A stretch of 64,000 bases of DNA from Chryseobacterium viscerum (GCF_025949665.1 NZ_JAPDFT010000001.1:1488001-1552000), one strand, 5' to 3'. Shown: positions 8,754 through 16,722, counted from the first letter of the stretch. Program-made: numbers and translations. Notes: generated by a model from the sequence alone, not told the origin.

Positions 8754-8761
8754 TACTTTTG
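8754..8761 (+). promoter_or_regulatory. -7 promoter box (TACTTTTG)
   Basis: TACTTTTG matches TAnnTTTG and lies 24 bases before the GNAT start codon. The -33 element is not clear. Confidence 0.5.
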
Positions 8762-8785
8762 TGCTGTTAATAAATAAGTATAACT

Positions 8786-9232
8786 ATGAATTACATTATT
8801 AAAAAGGCTAGCCTTGAGGATCTTGATGAAACGGCAGAATTATTCAACCTTTACCGTGTTTTTTACAGACAGGAATCAGATATTGAAAAAGGAAAAGCTT
8901 TTCTCAAAGAACGGTTTTTAAACAGTGAATCAGATATCTTTCTTGTGATGGCTGAAGGAAGAGCTGTAGGATTTGTTCAGCTTTATAAGCTGTTTCATTA
9001 TACCAAACTACAGAAGCAATGGCTGCTAAGCGATCTGTTTGTTCATCCGGATTACAGAGGGAAAGGTCTTTCTGTAGCATTAATTGACCGCAGTAAACAA
9101 TGGTGCGAAGAAACAGGAGCATGCGGATTGATGCTTGAAACAGAAAAAACAAATGATATTGGAAATACGTTGTACCCGCGTTGTGGATTTGAGTATGATG
9201 GGTTGCACAATTACTATCATTGGTGGAAATAG
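8786..9232 (+). CDS. GNAT-family N-acetyltransferase
   Basis: A 148-residue acetyltransferase. The acetyl-CoA pyrophosphate loop is visible as VHPDYRGKGLS, preceded by the strand LLSDLF, and the C-terminal part has the ETEKTN..N.LY.R.GFE block of small-molecule or peptide GNATs. Start and length are normal for a single domain. It is transcribed away from the oxygenase gene. Substrate unknown. Confidence 0.85.
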   Translation: MNYIIKKASLEDLDETAELFNLYRVFYRQESDIEKGKAFLKERFLNSESDIFLVMAEGRAVGFVQLYKLFHYTKLQKQWLLSDLFVHPDYRGKGLSVALIDRSKQWCEETGACGLMLETEKTNDIGNTLYPRCGFEYDGLHNYYHWWK

Positions 9233-9345
9233 GCGCAAAAGCGAAGGGTAATTTTTGGCTGTAGGCCGGGAGTGGGAAACATTCAGCTTCTTTTCTTAAA
9301 AGTAGTATTAGTTCTACAGTTGTGCACGTTTAATTCTACAGGCAT

Positions 9346-9379
9346 TTTGTTAACAGAAGAGGCCATAGTACTATTTTTG
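9346..9379 (+). promoter_or_regulatory. Promoter of the 9385-9558 RNA gene
   Basis: TTTG at 9346-9349 and TATTTTTG at 9372-9379, 22 bases apart, fit the Bacteroidota -33/-7 consensus. The expected start falls near 9385, exactly where the first hairpin of the RNA candidate begins. No open reading frame follows. Confidence 0.6.
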
Positions 9380-9384
9380 TAAAG

Positions 9385-9558
9385 CTCTTACAGATCATGG
9401 GTAGGACAGTTGATCTGTAGAGTGTATGCAAAAAAATCTCTGCCTAATTTTCTACTTTTTCCCCAAGGGTTTTATGATTAGTACCACAAAACTGCTTTTT
9501 CCGGCGGAGATTTTTTGCTTTTAAATAAAAAAAGAACTGCAATTGCAGTTCTTTTTTT
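9385..9558 (+). ncRNA. Candidate structured non-coding RNA, possibly 6S-like
   Basis: About 174 bases between a good promoter and a strong terminator, with no reading frame. Hairpin 1 (9385-9422) pairs CTCT and ACAGATCA with TGATCTGT and AGAG, with one bulged T. Hairpin 2 (9428-9518) has a long closing stem (about 16 bp, one bulged A) between 9428-9444 and 9503-9518, an open internal region, and a small inner stem GTTTT (9469-9473) with AAAAC (9488-9492). A long rod with an open centre resembles 6S RNA, and a 6S-Flavo class has been described in this group, but I cannot confirm membership. The terminator ends the transcript. Confidence 0.5.
9531..9558. terminator. Bidirectional intrinsic terminator
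   Basis: Perfect 24-base palindrome (AAAGAACTGCAA with TTGCAGTTCTTT) flanked by A-runs and T-runs. It ends the RNA candidate on the plus strand and the secreted-protein gene on the minus strand. Confidence 0.85.
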
Positions 9559-9582
9559 TATGTTTTTAATATGTTTTAGATA

Positions 9583-10164
9583 TTATTGTGCCAGTTGAGC
9601 GTAAGGAGTAAGCTTGTTGTCATCAGACATTGTCTGTCCCAAAAAGTCTCTTTTCTGATCCGCCTTCATTCTTCCTGCAGCATCGTTGGCATTGAAGTAA
9701 GCTTCGCTCAATTTTGTAGCAATATCAGCAGGTTTGAAATCAAATTTAGTATCACCTTCTACACCTAGATATCCGTTCTTTCTTGTAAGGTTGGTAATAT
9801 AATTGTTGTAGTTGATCATTGTACCTCTTAGCATATTGTTATGGTATTCCATACATTTCTTAGCTTTTTTAGAAGAATTATTCAGGATACAGTTTTTCAT
9901 ATTGTTTCTGTATAAAAACCATTCAGATTCCAAAATACCATATTCTTTACCTAAAGCAATTTTCCCGTTATTCACAATATTATTATCCCCTTCTTTTGTG
10001 GAGATCGTCTGAAGATGCTGAATAACCAATGGAACGGTAGCTTCAATTTTTGATTTTGTATCCTTTAATATGCTGAGATCAGCAGCAGGAGAACCCTTCT
10101 TTTGTGCTGTAGTAACGTTAAAAATAAGCAGTAATAGTACAATCAATAAATTATATCTTTTCAT
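9583..10164 (-). CDS. Secreted hypothetical protein
   Basis: A 193-residue protein with a clean signal peptide (hydrophobic core followed by TTAQ). The mature part is mostly helical, with two Cys residues in CILNNSSKKAKKC that could form a disulphide. I do not recognise the family. It is a single gene ended by the terminator at 9531-9558, and it is divergent from the BlaI/M56 module. Confidence 0.6.
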   Translation of the reverse strand: MKRYNLLIVLLLLIFNVTTAQKKGSPAADLSILKDTKSKIEATVPLVIQHLQTISTKEGDNNIVNNGKIALGKEYGILESEWFLYRNNMKNCILNNSSKKAKKCMEYHNNMLRGTMINYNNYITNLTRKNGYLGVEGDTKFDFKPADIATKLSEAYFNANDAAGRMKADQKRDFLGQTMSDDNKLTPYAQLAQ

Positions 10165-10383
10165 GAGAAATTTTTAAAGCACTAAAATAAATATAATTTC
10201 CCGTTTAAAACAAATCCATTTTAATTTTATTTAATAAAATTTAACAAGTTTTAAGAATTTATGCTTGAAATGAATCTTTTTCTGTGGATTAAGCAGATGA
10301 AGATTTCACTCCTTTAAAAATTTAATATATTTTAACTAATTTTATATTATTGATTTTCAAATGATTATGTTTTTACTTGTGTT

Positions 10384-10475
10384 TATCACTAAAAAAATAG
10401 TTGTTTGGTTCATTTTTATTTCTACATTTGTATAACTAATTTCTTAGTGATATAAAATTGGATGACTTATATCAC
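10384..10475 (+). promoter_or_regulatory. Repeated TATCAC half-sites around the blaI promoter
   Basis: TATCACTAA at 10384-10392 is the exact inverse of TTAGTGATA at 10444-10452, and the latter extends to GTGATATAA (10447-10455), the exact inverse of TTATATCAC at 10467-10475. The half-sites bracket the -33/-7 elements and cover the leader. They are good candidates for the operator of the BlaI-type repressor encoded just downstream. Confidence 0.5.
10401..10430 (+). promoter_or_regulatory. Promoter of the blaI-M56 operon
   Basis: TTG at 10401-10403 and TACATTTG at 10423-10430 with 19-base spacing. The -7 box also contains TACA-tt-TGTA (10423-10432), which is like BlaI/MecI operator half-sites. 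Confidence 0.7.
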
Positions 10476-10498
10476 GATAATTGACAAATAAGCAGGAT

Positions 10499-10864
10499 AT
10501 GAAAATTCAGACTTTAACAAAAGCAGAGGAGCAGGTAATGCAGTATTTATGGAAAATAGAAAAAGGATTCCTAAAGGATGTTCTTGATCTTTTTCCGGAC
10601 CCTAAACCGCATACCAATACGGTTTCTACCATTTTAAAAGTATTGAAAGACAAAGAATTTGTAGACTATCGTGTACACGGAAGACAGCATGAGTATTTTC
10701 CGCTTGTTTCAAAAGAACAGTACTCAGGGAAAACTATGAAAAGTCTTGTGAAAAACTATTTTAAAGGCTCCTACAAAAGTGCCGTTTCATTTCTGGTAGA
10801 AAAAAACGAAATGACTGTAGAAGATCTTGAGATGTTATTGGATGAACTTAAAAAGAAAGACTAG
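10499..10864 (+). CDS. BlaI/MecI/CopY-family transcriptional repressor
   Basis: A 121-residue winged-helix repressor. The N-terminal LTKAEEQVMQYLW block and the recognition region TNTVSTILKVLKDKEFVDYR are typical of the family, as is the acidic helical C-terminus. The usual partner, an M56 membrane peptidase, follows 11 bases later. Such repressors are released from DNA by cleavage after the partner senses a signal. A TTG-started extension to 10481 is less likely than the ATG at 10499. Signal and regulon unknown. Confidence 0.9.
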   Translation: MKIQTLTKAEEQVMQYLWKIEKGFLKDVLDLFPDPKPHTNTVSTILKVLKDKEFVDYRVHGRQHEYFPLVSKEQYSGKTMKSLVKNYFKGSYKSAVSFLVEKNEMTVEDLEMLLDELKKKD

Positions 10865-10875
10865 TACCTATACCT

Positions 10876-12762
10876 ATGGAAACAATACTTTTATACTTTG
10901 GGAAAACAATTTTATGTTCGGGTGTAACATTCTTGTACTATCAGTTGTCTTTAAAAGACAAGACATTCCATCATTATAACAGATTTTATCTGTTGGCCGC
11001 AATCATGATATCACTTTTGCTGCCACTCATCAGAGTAGATGATTTTACGATAGAGGTAAATAATGATATGTATATGCTTCTTGACAAGATTCAGAGTTTT
11101 AACACACAAAAAAACATAGACAATGGTAACCTTTATTTTAACATTATTTTTTCAGCTCTGGGACTGGTTTCTCTCTATTTTTTAGGGAAACTTATCTATG
11201 GGATTTTCAAAATCCAGCAGTTTAAAAAACAGTTTCAGAAAGAAAGTTTTGACGGGATCAACTTTTACCGTACAGACCTTAGCGAAGCTCCGTTTTCATA
11301 CTTTAAAAACCTTTTCTGGAAGAATGCCATCACATTGCATTCTGATATTGGAAAACAGATTTTAAAGCATGAGATGGTACATATTGAACAGAAACATTCC
11401 TTTGATAAAATTTTTATTGAGATTATTACTTCTGTTTTCTGGTTCAATCCGTTTTTTCATATCATCAAAAAAGAAATTAATCTCATCCACGAGTACCTGG
11501 CTGATAAAAAAGCCGTACAACAATCGGACACCAAAGCATTTGCGCAGATGCTTTTAGCAAGCCACTTTTCCGGAACACAGTTGCCTGCTGCCAGTCCGTT
11601 TCTAAGTTCAAACCTTAAAAAAAGACTTAAAATGTTACAAAAACCAAAAACCAAGTTCGGATATGCGCGAAGAATTCTTGCATTGCCGGTGTTATTTACC
11701 GTAGCTTTTGCTTATCTGGTAAATGCGAAGAACAAAGAAATTGAAGAAACCAATCTTTCCATTAAAGAAGCGGTTTCGGAAATCAAAAAAGATACGGTAA
11801 GACCTGAAAAATCTGTTCAGGGAAAAATTACAGACCAGAAACCTCTCTCTCCGGAAGATGATACAAAATTGGCTGAGCTTGAGAATAAGATAAAAGAAAA
11901 AGAGAAAGAACTGAAAGGGTTGGATCCGGAAAGTGATCTCTTCAGTGATAAAATTGAAGAAATAAGCAATCTGGCGTCAGAGATAGGAGAAATTGCCTCA
12001 AAAGTTGAAGTTGATCAGTATTTCAATTCTGCGGAATGGAAAAATCAGATGAAGGAGCTTGAGAATATGGAACCTCTTAGTAAAAAAGAGCTTCGTAAAA
12101 TAGAAAGGGCTGCAAAAAAAGCGGGAAGAGAGGCTGCAAAAATAGGAAAAATAGTACTTCCTCCAGTACCGCCTGAAGCGCCAAAAGCACCGAAAATAGC
12201 CTATTTTAAAACAAATAGAATTGTTAATTATAAAGATTTAAGCGCTCAGGAAAAAGAAGAAGTACGTAAAGCAATGGCTGAAGCTAAAAAAGCACTGAAA
12301 GAAGCCGCTAAAGCCAGAGTAGAAGGAGAAAAAGCAAGAATGGAAGGCGACAGAGCCAGAGCAGAAGGAGAAAGAATAAGAGTAGAGGGAGAAAGAATCA
12401 GAATTGATGGAGACAGAATCCGAAGAGACGTTGAAAAAGCCCGTGCGGAAGCTGAAAAAAGATCAATTAATTTTAAAGACAGAACTTTTGTTAAAATTAG
12501 CAGTGGTTCACCAGATGTTATCGTAATGAATGCTGATTTTATCAAAAAAGACGGCAACGGAAATATCGCAATGAACGGGGTGAAAAATTTTAGCATCAGT
12601 GGTACTGATGATGCAAAATACAAGTATTATATTGATGGAAGAGAAGTTTCTAAAGATGATGTAAATTCATTAGATACAAATAAGATCTCGAAAGTCAATG
12701 TAAATACTCAGAAAAAAGGTGATTTTAAGCAGGGAGAAGTAAGAATCGAGACAAAGAAATAA
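10876..12762 (+). CDS. M56 (BlaR1-like) membrane sensor peptidase with heptad-repeat tail
   Basis: A 628-residue protein. Residues 1-110 contain three hydrophobic segments. The cytosolic zinc-protease domain has HEMVH (His165, Glu166, His169) and the following NLIHEYLAD block. Another membrane segment lies near 265-283. The rest is periplasmic and unlike the penicillin-binding domain of BlaR1: it has a helical region, a Pro-rich stretch, and at residues 480-528 seven tandem heptads of the form (A/I)RxEG(E/D)R, likely a charged coiled coil. It ends in a small domain with YYIDGREVS. It should cleave itself and the BlaI partner on a signal; the signal is unknown. Confidence 0.88.
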   Translation: METILLYFGKTILCSGVTFLYYQLSLKDKTFHHYNRFYLLAAIMISLLLPLIRVDDFTIEVNNDMYMLLDKIQSFNTQKNIDNGNLYFNIIFSALGLVSLYFLGKLIYGIFKIQQFKKQFQKESFDGINFYRTDLSEAPFSYFKNLFWKNAITLHSDIGKQILKHEMVHIEQKHSFDKIFIEIITSVFWFNPFFHIIKKEINLIHEYLADKKAVQQSDTKAFAQMLLASHFSGTQLPAASPFLSSNLKKRLKMLQKPKTKFGYARRILALPVLFTVAFAYLVNAKNKEIEETNLSIKEAVSEIKKDTVRPEKSVQGKITDQKPLSPEDDTKLAELENKIKEKEKELKGLDPESDLFSDKIEEISNLASEIGEIASKVEVDQYFNSAEWKNQMKELENMEPLSKKELRKIERAAKKAGREAAKIGKIVLPPVPPEAPKAPKIAYFKTNRIVNYKDLSAQEKEEVRKAMAEAKKALKEAAKARVEGEKARMEGDRARAEGERIRVEGERIRIDGDRIRRDVEKARAEAEKRSINFKDRTFVKISSGSPDVIVMNADFIKKDGNGNIAMNGVKNFSISGTDDAKYKYYIDGREVSKDDVNSLDTNKISKVNVNTQKKGDFKQGEVRIETKK

Positions 12763-12771
12763 AGTTCCATC

Positions 12772-12807
12772 AGGCTTTGTCAATATCAGTTTGGCAAAGC
12801 CTTTTTA
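12772..12807 (+). terminator. Intrinsic terminator after the M56 gene
   Basis: AGGCTTTG pairs with CAAAGCCT around a 15-base loop, followed by TTTTT. It separates the sensor operon from the first GLPGLI gene. Confidence 0.75.
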
Positions 12808-12819
12808 TTAAAATAGATT

Positions 12820-13710
12820 ATGGGAAAAAAATATTTGATTTTATTAGCATTTTTAAGCGTGACTGTGAATGCACAGGTGAACAGATTCTTTTATGACTAT
12901 AAATATATTTCTGATTCTACCAATAAAGCAGACGTGAAAAGCGATGTTATGCTTTTGGATATTGATAAAAATGGATCCAAATATTACAGCCGCGAAAAGT
13001 TTGTTTCTGATTCAACAATGAAAGCTGATATTGCCAAGCAGATGAAAGGAGGATTCGGAGGCAGTATTAACATCAAGAGAAATATAAAGCCGGGAACAAC
13101 TTTCTCAACGGTCACAAAGAAATACCCGGATTATAGGGTTTCATTTTCTGAAAACATTGGAAATACAACGTATAAAATGCCGGAAGACCAAAAACCTGAA
13201 TGGAAAATTCTTCCCGAAAAACAAAAAATTGGAGAGTATAATACCCAGAAAGCCACCACAAATTACGGAGGAAGAAGCTGGATTGCATGGTTTTCTACAG
13301 ATATCCCGTTTCAGGATGGTCCTTATAAATTTTATGGACTTCCAGGGCTTATCGTTAAAATTGAAGATAAAACAGGATCCCATATCATGACTTTAATCGG
13401 TAACAAGAAAACGGAAGCTGCATCAGAAGAAGATGTCCAAATACCGGGTCTTACTACCATTGGCTTAGGAGGAAAAGAAATAGAGATCAACAAAAAGCAG
13501 TTTAAAAAAGCATGGAAAGATTATCTTACTGATCCTACAAAAGATATGAAACAAACCATGAGTACTCTTCCTGCAGGAGCTGTGGTACAGATGAAAAATC
13601 AGGACGGAAAAAGTATTGATGTCAATGAAATGTACAGGAATATCGAAAAAAGGGCAAAAGAAGACCAGTTAAAAAATAACAATAAAATAGAACCGGAGCT
13701 TTATAAGTAG
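12820..13710 (+). CDS. GLPGLI family secreted protein (copy 1)
   Basis: A 296-residue protein with a signal peptide ending VNAQ. It carries the defining YGLPGLIVKIED block inside a GPYKF...D context, plus the upstream AWFSTDIP.QDGPY segment (TIGR01200 family). The family is Bacteroidota-specific and of unknown function. It lies directly behind the M56 sensor gene, although a terminator intervenes, and it has a close paralogue at 14393-15259. Confidence 0.9.
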   Translation: MGKKYLILLAFLSVTVNAQVNRFFYDYKYISDSTNKADVKSDVMLLDIDKNGSKYYSREKFVSDSTMKADIAKQMKGGFGGSINIKRNIKPGTTFSTVTKKYPDYRVSFSENIGNTTYKMPEDQKPEWKILPEKQKIGEYNTQKATTNYGGRSWIAWFSTDIPFQDGPYKFYGLPGLIVKIEDKTGSHIMTLIGNKKTEAASEEDVQIPGLTTIGLGGKEIEINKKQFKKAWKDYLTDPTKDMKQTMSTLPAGAVVQMKNQDGKSIDVNEMYRNIEKRAKEDQLKNNNKIEPELYK

Positions 13711-13731
13711 CAGTTTCTATTGAATTAAATG

Positions 13732-13765
13732 CAGTAAGGTTATCATAATCTTACTGTATTTTTTT
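13732..13765 (+). terminator. Intrinsic terminator after GLPGLI copy 1
   Basis: CAGTAAG pairs with CTTACTG around an 11-base loop and is followed by TA and a run of eight T. Confidence 0.75.
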
Positions 13766-13805
13766 TGTATTATGTATCTTTATCCGGGACTTAAAATTCC
13801 ATATT

Positions 13806-14372
13806 ATGACAGAAAAGGAAAAGTGTGCAGCAGGACTTTTATACAATGCTAATTATGACAATGAGCTGATTCAGGAACGTATTGCCTGCAAAGATCTGTG
13901 CCAGGAATATAACGGATTGAAAAACTCAGATGCAGAAAGGAGATATGAACTGCTCGGGAGAATAATTGGAAATATAAAAGAAAATATCTGTATAGAGCCT
14001 AATTTCTGGTGTGATTACGGATACAATATCAAAGCAGGAGAGAACTTCTATGCCAATCATAACCTTGTTATTTTAGATTGTGCCAGAGTAGAATTTGGTG
14101 ATAATGTCTTTATAGGTCCCAATTGTAGTTTTTATACAGCAGGCCATCCGCTTGATGCTAAACAAAGAAACGAAGGTCTTGAATATGCGCATCCGATCAA
14201 AGTAGGAGATAATGTTTGGCTGGGCGGAAATGTTGTTGTGCTTCCCGGAGTTTCTATCGGAAATAACTCGGTGATTGGTGCAGGAAGTGTTGTTACAAAA
14301 GATATTCCGGATGATGTAGTTGCAGTGGGAAATCCGTGTAAAGTTGTTAAAAAAATTACAAAACAGAATTAA
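13806..14372 (+). CDS. Sugar O-acetyltransferase (maltose/galactoside type)
   Basis: A 188-residue left-handed beta-helix (hexapeptide repeat) acetyltransferase. It has the N-terminal MTEKEK..AG.LYNANYD block of maltose/galactoside acetyltransferases, followed by CDYGYNIKAGENFYANHN and a catalytic His in AGHPLDA. The long run of V/I-G hexapeptides ends in GNPCKVV. It would transfer acetyl from acetyl-CoA to a sugar in the cytoplasm. It stands between two GLPGLI genes and lies 20 bases before the second, so it is probably co-transcribed with that one. Confidence 0.9.
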   Translation: MTEKEKCAAGLLYNANYDNELIQERIACKDLCQEYNGLKNSDAERRYELLGRIIGNIKENICIEPNFWCDYGYNIKAGENFYANHNLVILDCARVEFGDNVFIGPNCSFYTAGHPLDAKQRNEGLEYAHPIKVGDNVWLGGNVVVLPGVSIGNNSVIGAGSVVTKDIPDDVVAVGNPCKVVKKITKQN

Positions 14373-14392
14373 AAAACTATATCCAACTAACC

Positions 14393-15259
14393 ATGAGAAA
14401 ACTGATCATTTTATTGAGTCTTATTTTGGCTGTAACCACTTGTGCCCAGAATCAAAGATTTATGTATGAATACAAATATACCCTGGATTCTACGGCTAAA
14501 GATAAACTGGAAGTTGAAATTATGCTTTTAGATGTTGCATCAAAAGGTTCAAAATTTTACAGTAAAGATTCTTTTGAGTCAGATTCCCTTATGACATCTG
14601 CTATGGAAAAACAGCTGCAGATGGGAGTTAAAGAATTAGATTTTTCAGGGATCAAATTCAAAGGTAAAATAAACTATAGTGTTGAAAAAATGTATCCGGA
14701 TTATGCAGTGAATTTTTTCAATAATCTTGCTGCTGATGAATATATGATACAGGATGGCAGAAAACAAGAATGGAAAATATATTCAGATAAAGCAGAGATT
14801 GGTGGATTTAAAGTACAAAAAGCAATATGTAATTTCGCCGGAAGAAAATGGACAGCCTGGTTTACAACAGATCTCCCCATTCAGGATGGTCCGTATAAAT
14901 TTCATGGGCTTCCAGGATTAATTGTAATGCTTGAAGACGCTTCCCATACCCATTCATTTGAATTAAAAGGAAATAAAAAACTTCCTGAAGGCTATGAATG
15001 GAAAAGTACCAAAGAAAAAGAACGATTTAATGCTCTCGTTACAGTGAATGAAACAAAATATAAAAAAGCTTTTAAAGACTACCTTGCCGATCCTATGAAA
15101 AGTGAAAAACAGATGCTGGCTCAGGGCATTGAAATGCAGGAAATAGATGAGTCAGGGAAATTGATTCCTGCAGATAAAGCACAAAAAGAGAAAGAAATAA
15201 AAAGGAAGAATGATCTGAAAAAGCAAAATAATATTCTTGAGCTGGATCTGCTGAAATAA
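14393..15259 (+). CDS. GLPGLI family secreted protein (copy 2)
   Basis: A 288-residue paralogue of the protein at 12820-13710. It shares the start pattern RF.Y.YKY..DST, the AWFTTDLPIQDGPYKFHGLPGLIV block, and a basic, helical C-terminus. The signal peptide ends near TCAQ. The two copies likely arose by duplication with the acetyltransferase gene now between them. Function unknown; the strong terminator at 15264-15292 ends this unit. Confidence 0.9.
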   Translation: MRKLIILLSLILAVTTCAQNQRFMYEYKYTLDSTAKDKLEVEIMLLDVASKGSKFYSKDSFESDSLMTSAMEKQLQMGVKELDFSGIKFKGKINYSVEKMYPDYAVNFFNNLAADEYMIQDGRKQEWKIYSDKAEIGGFKVQKAICNFAGRKWTAWFTTDLPIQDGPYKFHGLPGLIVMLEDASHTHSFELKGNKKLPEGYEWKSTKEKERFNALVTVNETKYKKAFKDYLADPMKSEKQMLAQGIEMQEIDESGKLIPADKAQKEKEIKRKNDLKKQNNILELDLLK

Positions 15260-15263
15260 AAAT

Positions 15264-15292
15264 AAATCCCGAAACATTGTTCCGGGATTTTT
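15264..15292 (+). terminator. Intrinsic terminator after GLPGLI copy 2
   Basis: AAATCCCG pairs with CGGGATTT, followed by T residues; the stem also suits the convergent fsa gene. Confidence 0.8.
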
Positions 15293-15315
15293 TATATCTG
15301 AATAAGAATCAGTTA

Positions 15316-15969
15316 TTATGCTAATTTCTGAGAATCTGCAATGAACTGAGCCAATCCGCTGTCTGTAAGTGGGTGCTTTAGTAAGCTCAAGATCGGAGGC
15401 AGTGGAGATGTAATAACATCTGCTCCGATTTTAGCACAGTCAATGATATGCATTGAGTGACGGATAGACGCTGCTAAAATTTCAGTTTCAAACATATAAT
15501 TATCGAAAATCAATCTGATTTCCTGAATAAGGTTAAGACCGTCTGTAGAAATGTCATCCAATCTTCCTAAGAATGGAGATACATAAGTAGCTCCTGCTTT
15601 TGCTGCCAAAAGTGCCTGGCCTGCAGAGAAGATCAATGTACAGTTAGTTTTGATTCCTTTATCAGAAAAATATTTTAAAGCTTTGATTCCGTCTTTAATC
15701 ATTGGAATCTTTACAACGATATTAGGGTGAATAGCAGCCAACTCGTCTCCTTCTTTAATCATTTCTTCATACGTTGTAGAAAGAACTTCCGCAGAAATAT
15801 CTCCGTCTACAAGTTCGCAGATCGTTTTGTAATGGTTTTTGATTGCTTCAGCCCCCTGGATACCTTCCTTTGCCATTAACGAAGGATTGGTTGTTACACC
15901 ATCTAAAATTCCAAGATCTCTCGCTTCCTTGATTTGCTCTAAATTAGCTGTGTCAATAAAAAATTTCAT
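15316..15969 (-). CDS. fsa: Fructose-6-phosphate aldolase/transaldolase (TalC/FSA type)
   Basis: A 217-residue TIM-barrel aldolase of the short transaldolase group. It opens with [16 protein letters not shown] and GVTTNPSL, has the Schiff-base lysine in VKIPM (Lys87), and the GRLDD and ILAASIR blocks. The enzyme acts either as transaldolase in the non-oxidative pentose phosphate pathway or as fructose-6-phosphate aldolase; sequence alone does not decide here. It is a single gene with a -7 box 24 bases upstream. Confidence 0.9.
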   Translation of the reverse strand: MKFFIDTANLEQIKEARDLGILDGVTTNPSLMAKEGIQGAEAIKNHYKTICELVDGDISAEVLSTTYEEMIKEGDELAAIHPNIVVKIPMIKDGIKALKYFSDKGIKTNCTLIFSAGQALLAAKAGATYVSPFLGRLDDISTDGLNLIQEIRLIFDNYMFETEILAASIRHSMHIIDCAKIGADVITSPLPPILSLLKHPLTDSGLAQFIADSQKLA

Positions 15970-15992
15970 TTTGTTAAATAGATTTATTGATA

Positions 15993-16000
15993 CAAAGATA
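15993..16000 (-). promoter_or_regulatory. -7 promoter box of the transaldolase gene (TATCTTTG)
   Basis: TATCTTTG on the minus strand, 24 bases upstream of the start codon, fits TAnnTTTG. No clear -33 TTG. Confidence 0.55.
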
Positions 16001-16045
16001 GGGAATTAATTGGGTTCTGGGATATGAATTTTGAGTTACGGGGTG

Positions 16046-16110
16046 GTAGAGTTTGAGGGTTTGAGAGTGATAGAGTGAGAGGGGGCACTGAGGGTGAGAG
16101 AGTGGGAGCG
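16046..16110. repeat. Degenerate G/A-rich repeat tract
   Basis: A strongly strand-biased tract made of variants of GAGGGTTT, GAGAGTG and TAGAGTGAGAG, with a seven- to eight-base rhythm. It lies in the spacer between the divergent transaldolase and YdeI-like genes and looks like a decayed simple-sequence repeat. Confidence 0.5.
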
Positions 16111-16170
16111 TTATAGAGGATGAAAAAAATAAATTTTATGCTGATCTTAAACCAAATAGTTAATTTTGTA

Positions 16171-16223
16171 CTAACACCTAACACCTAACACCTAACACCT
16201 AACACCTAACACCTAACACCTAA
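16171..16223. repeat. Heptanucleotide microsatellite (CTAACAC), 7.5 copies
   Basis: Seven perfect tandem copies of CTAACAC plus a partial CTAA. The array ends 10 bases before the ATG at 16234, so it covers the ribosome-binding region and leader of the YdeI-like gene. Perfect repeats of this kind change copy number by slippage. Confidence 0.95.
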
Positions 16224-16233
16224 TATATTCTCC

Positions 16234-16722
16234 ATGAAAAGCAACAGTTTTACAGCCACATTGGAAATCATCGGGATTAATCCTTTTGTATTTGTTCCGG
16301 AAGAGATTTTGGAGAGGATTTTTGATGAATCAGGAAGAAATAAAAGTCCGATTCCGGTAAAAGGAACAGTGAACGGAAAGGAATTTAAACAAAACCTGAT
16401 GAAATATCTGGGAGAGTGGAGGCTGTATGTCAACCTCATAATGTTGAAAAATTCCCCGAAGAGAATTGGAGAAATTATTGACGTTGTATTGGAATATGAT
16501 GATTCTGACAGAAGTATTTCTATTCATCCCCATTTGGAAAAAGCAATTAAAGAAAGTCCTCTGGCAACAGAAAATTTCGAAAATCTGATTCCTTCAAGAA
16601 GGCTCGAACTGGTTCGTTATATCAACAATTTAAAAACCGAAGCCAGCATCCAGCGGAATATTGAGAAAATCATCCGGCATTTGCATGGTGAAACAGATTT
16701 TTTTGGAAAGATGATTGAATAA
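16234..16722 (+). CDS. DUF1905/YdeI-OmpD-associated family protein
   Basis: A 162-residue protein. The N-terminal half fits DUF1905 (FTATLEIIGINPFVFVP, then PVKGTVNGKEF...LMKYLGEWRLYV). The C-terminal half has the SRRLELVRYINNLKTEASIQRNIEKII block of the bacteriocin-protection YdeI/OmpD-associated family. The family is linked to resistance to antimicrobial peptides by annotation only. The start is preceded directly by a heptamer microsatellite and no good ribosome-binding site is visible, so its expression may vary with repeat number. Confidence 0.8.
   Translation: MKSNSFTATLEIIGINPFVFVPEEILERIFDESGRNKSPIPVKGTVNGKEFKQNLMKYLGEWRLYVNLIMLKNSPKRIGEIIDVVLEYDDSDRSISIHPHLEKAIKESPLATENFENLIPSRRLELVRYINNLKTEASIQRNIEKIIRHLHGETDFFGKMIE

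Noticed and set aside
9385..9558. SRP (4.5S) RNA or tmRNA at this place
   Set aside because: The conserved SRP loop (GGTCAGG...GGAAGCAGC) is absent, and there is no tRNA-like end or tag frame of tmRNA.
12246..12623. 125-residue frame on the minus strand
   Set aside because: It is the antisense shadow of the heptad-repeat part of the M56 gene; its Ser/Leu/Ile-rich translation is an artefact of that repeat.
16171..16223. CRISPR-like array of short repeats
   Set aside because: The CTAACAC units are directly adjacent with no spacers and are only seven bases long, so it is a microsatellite.
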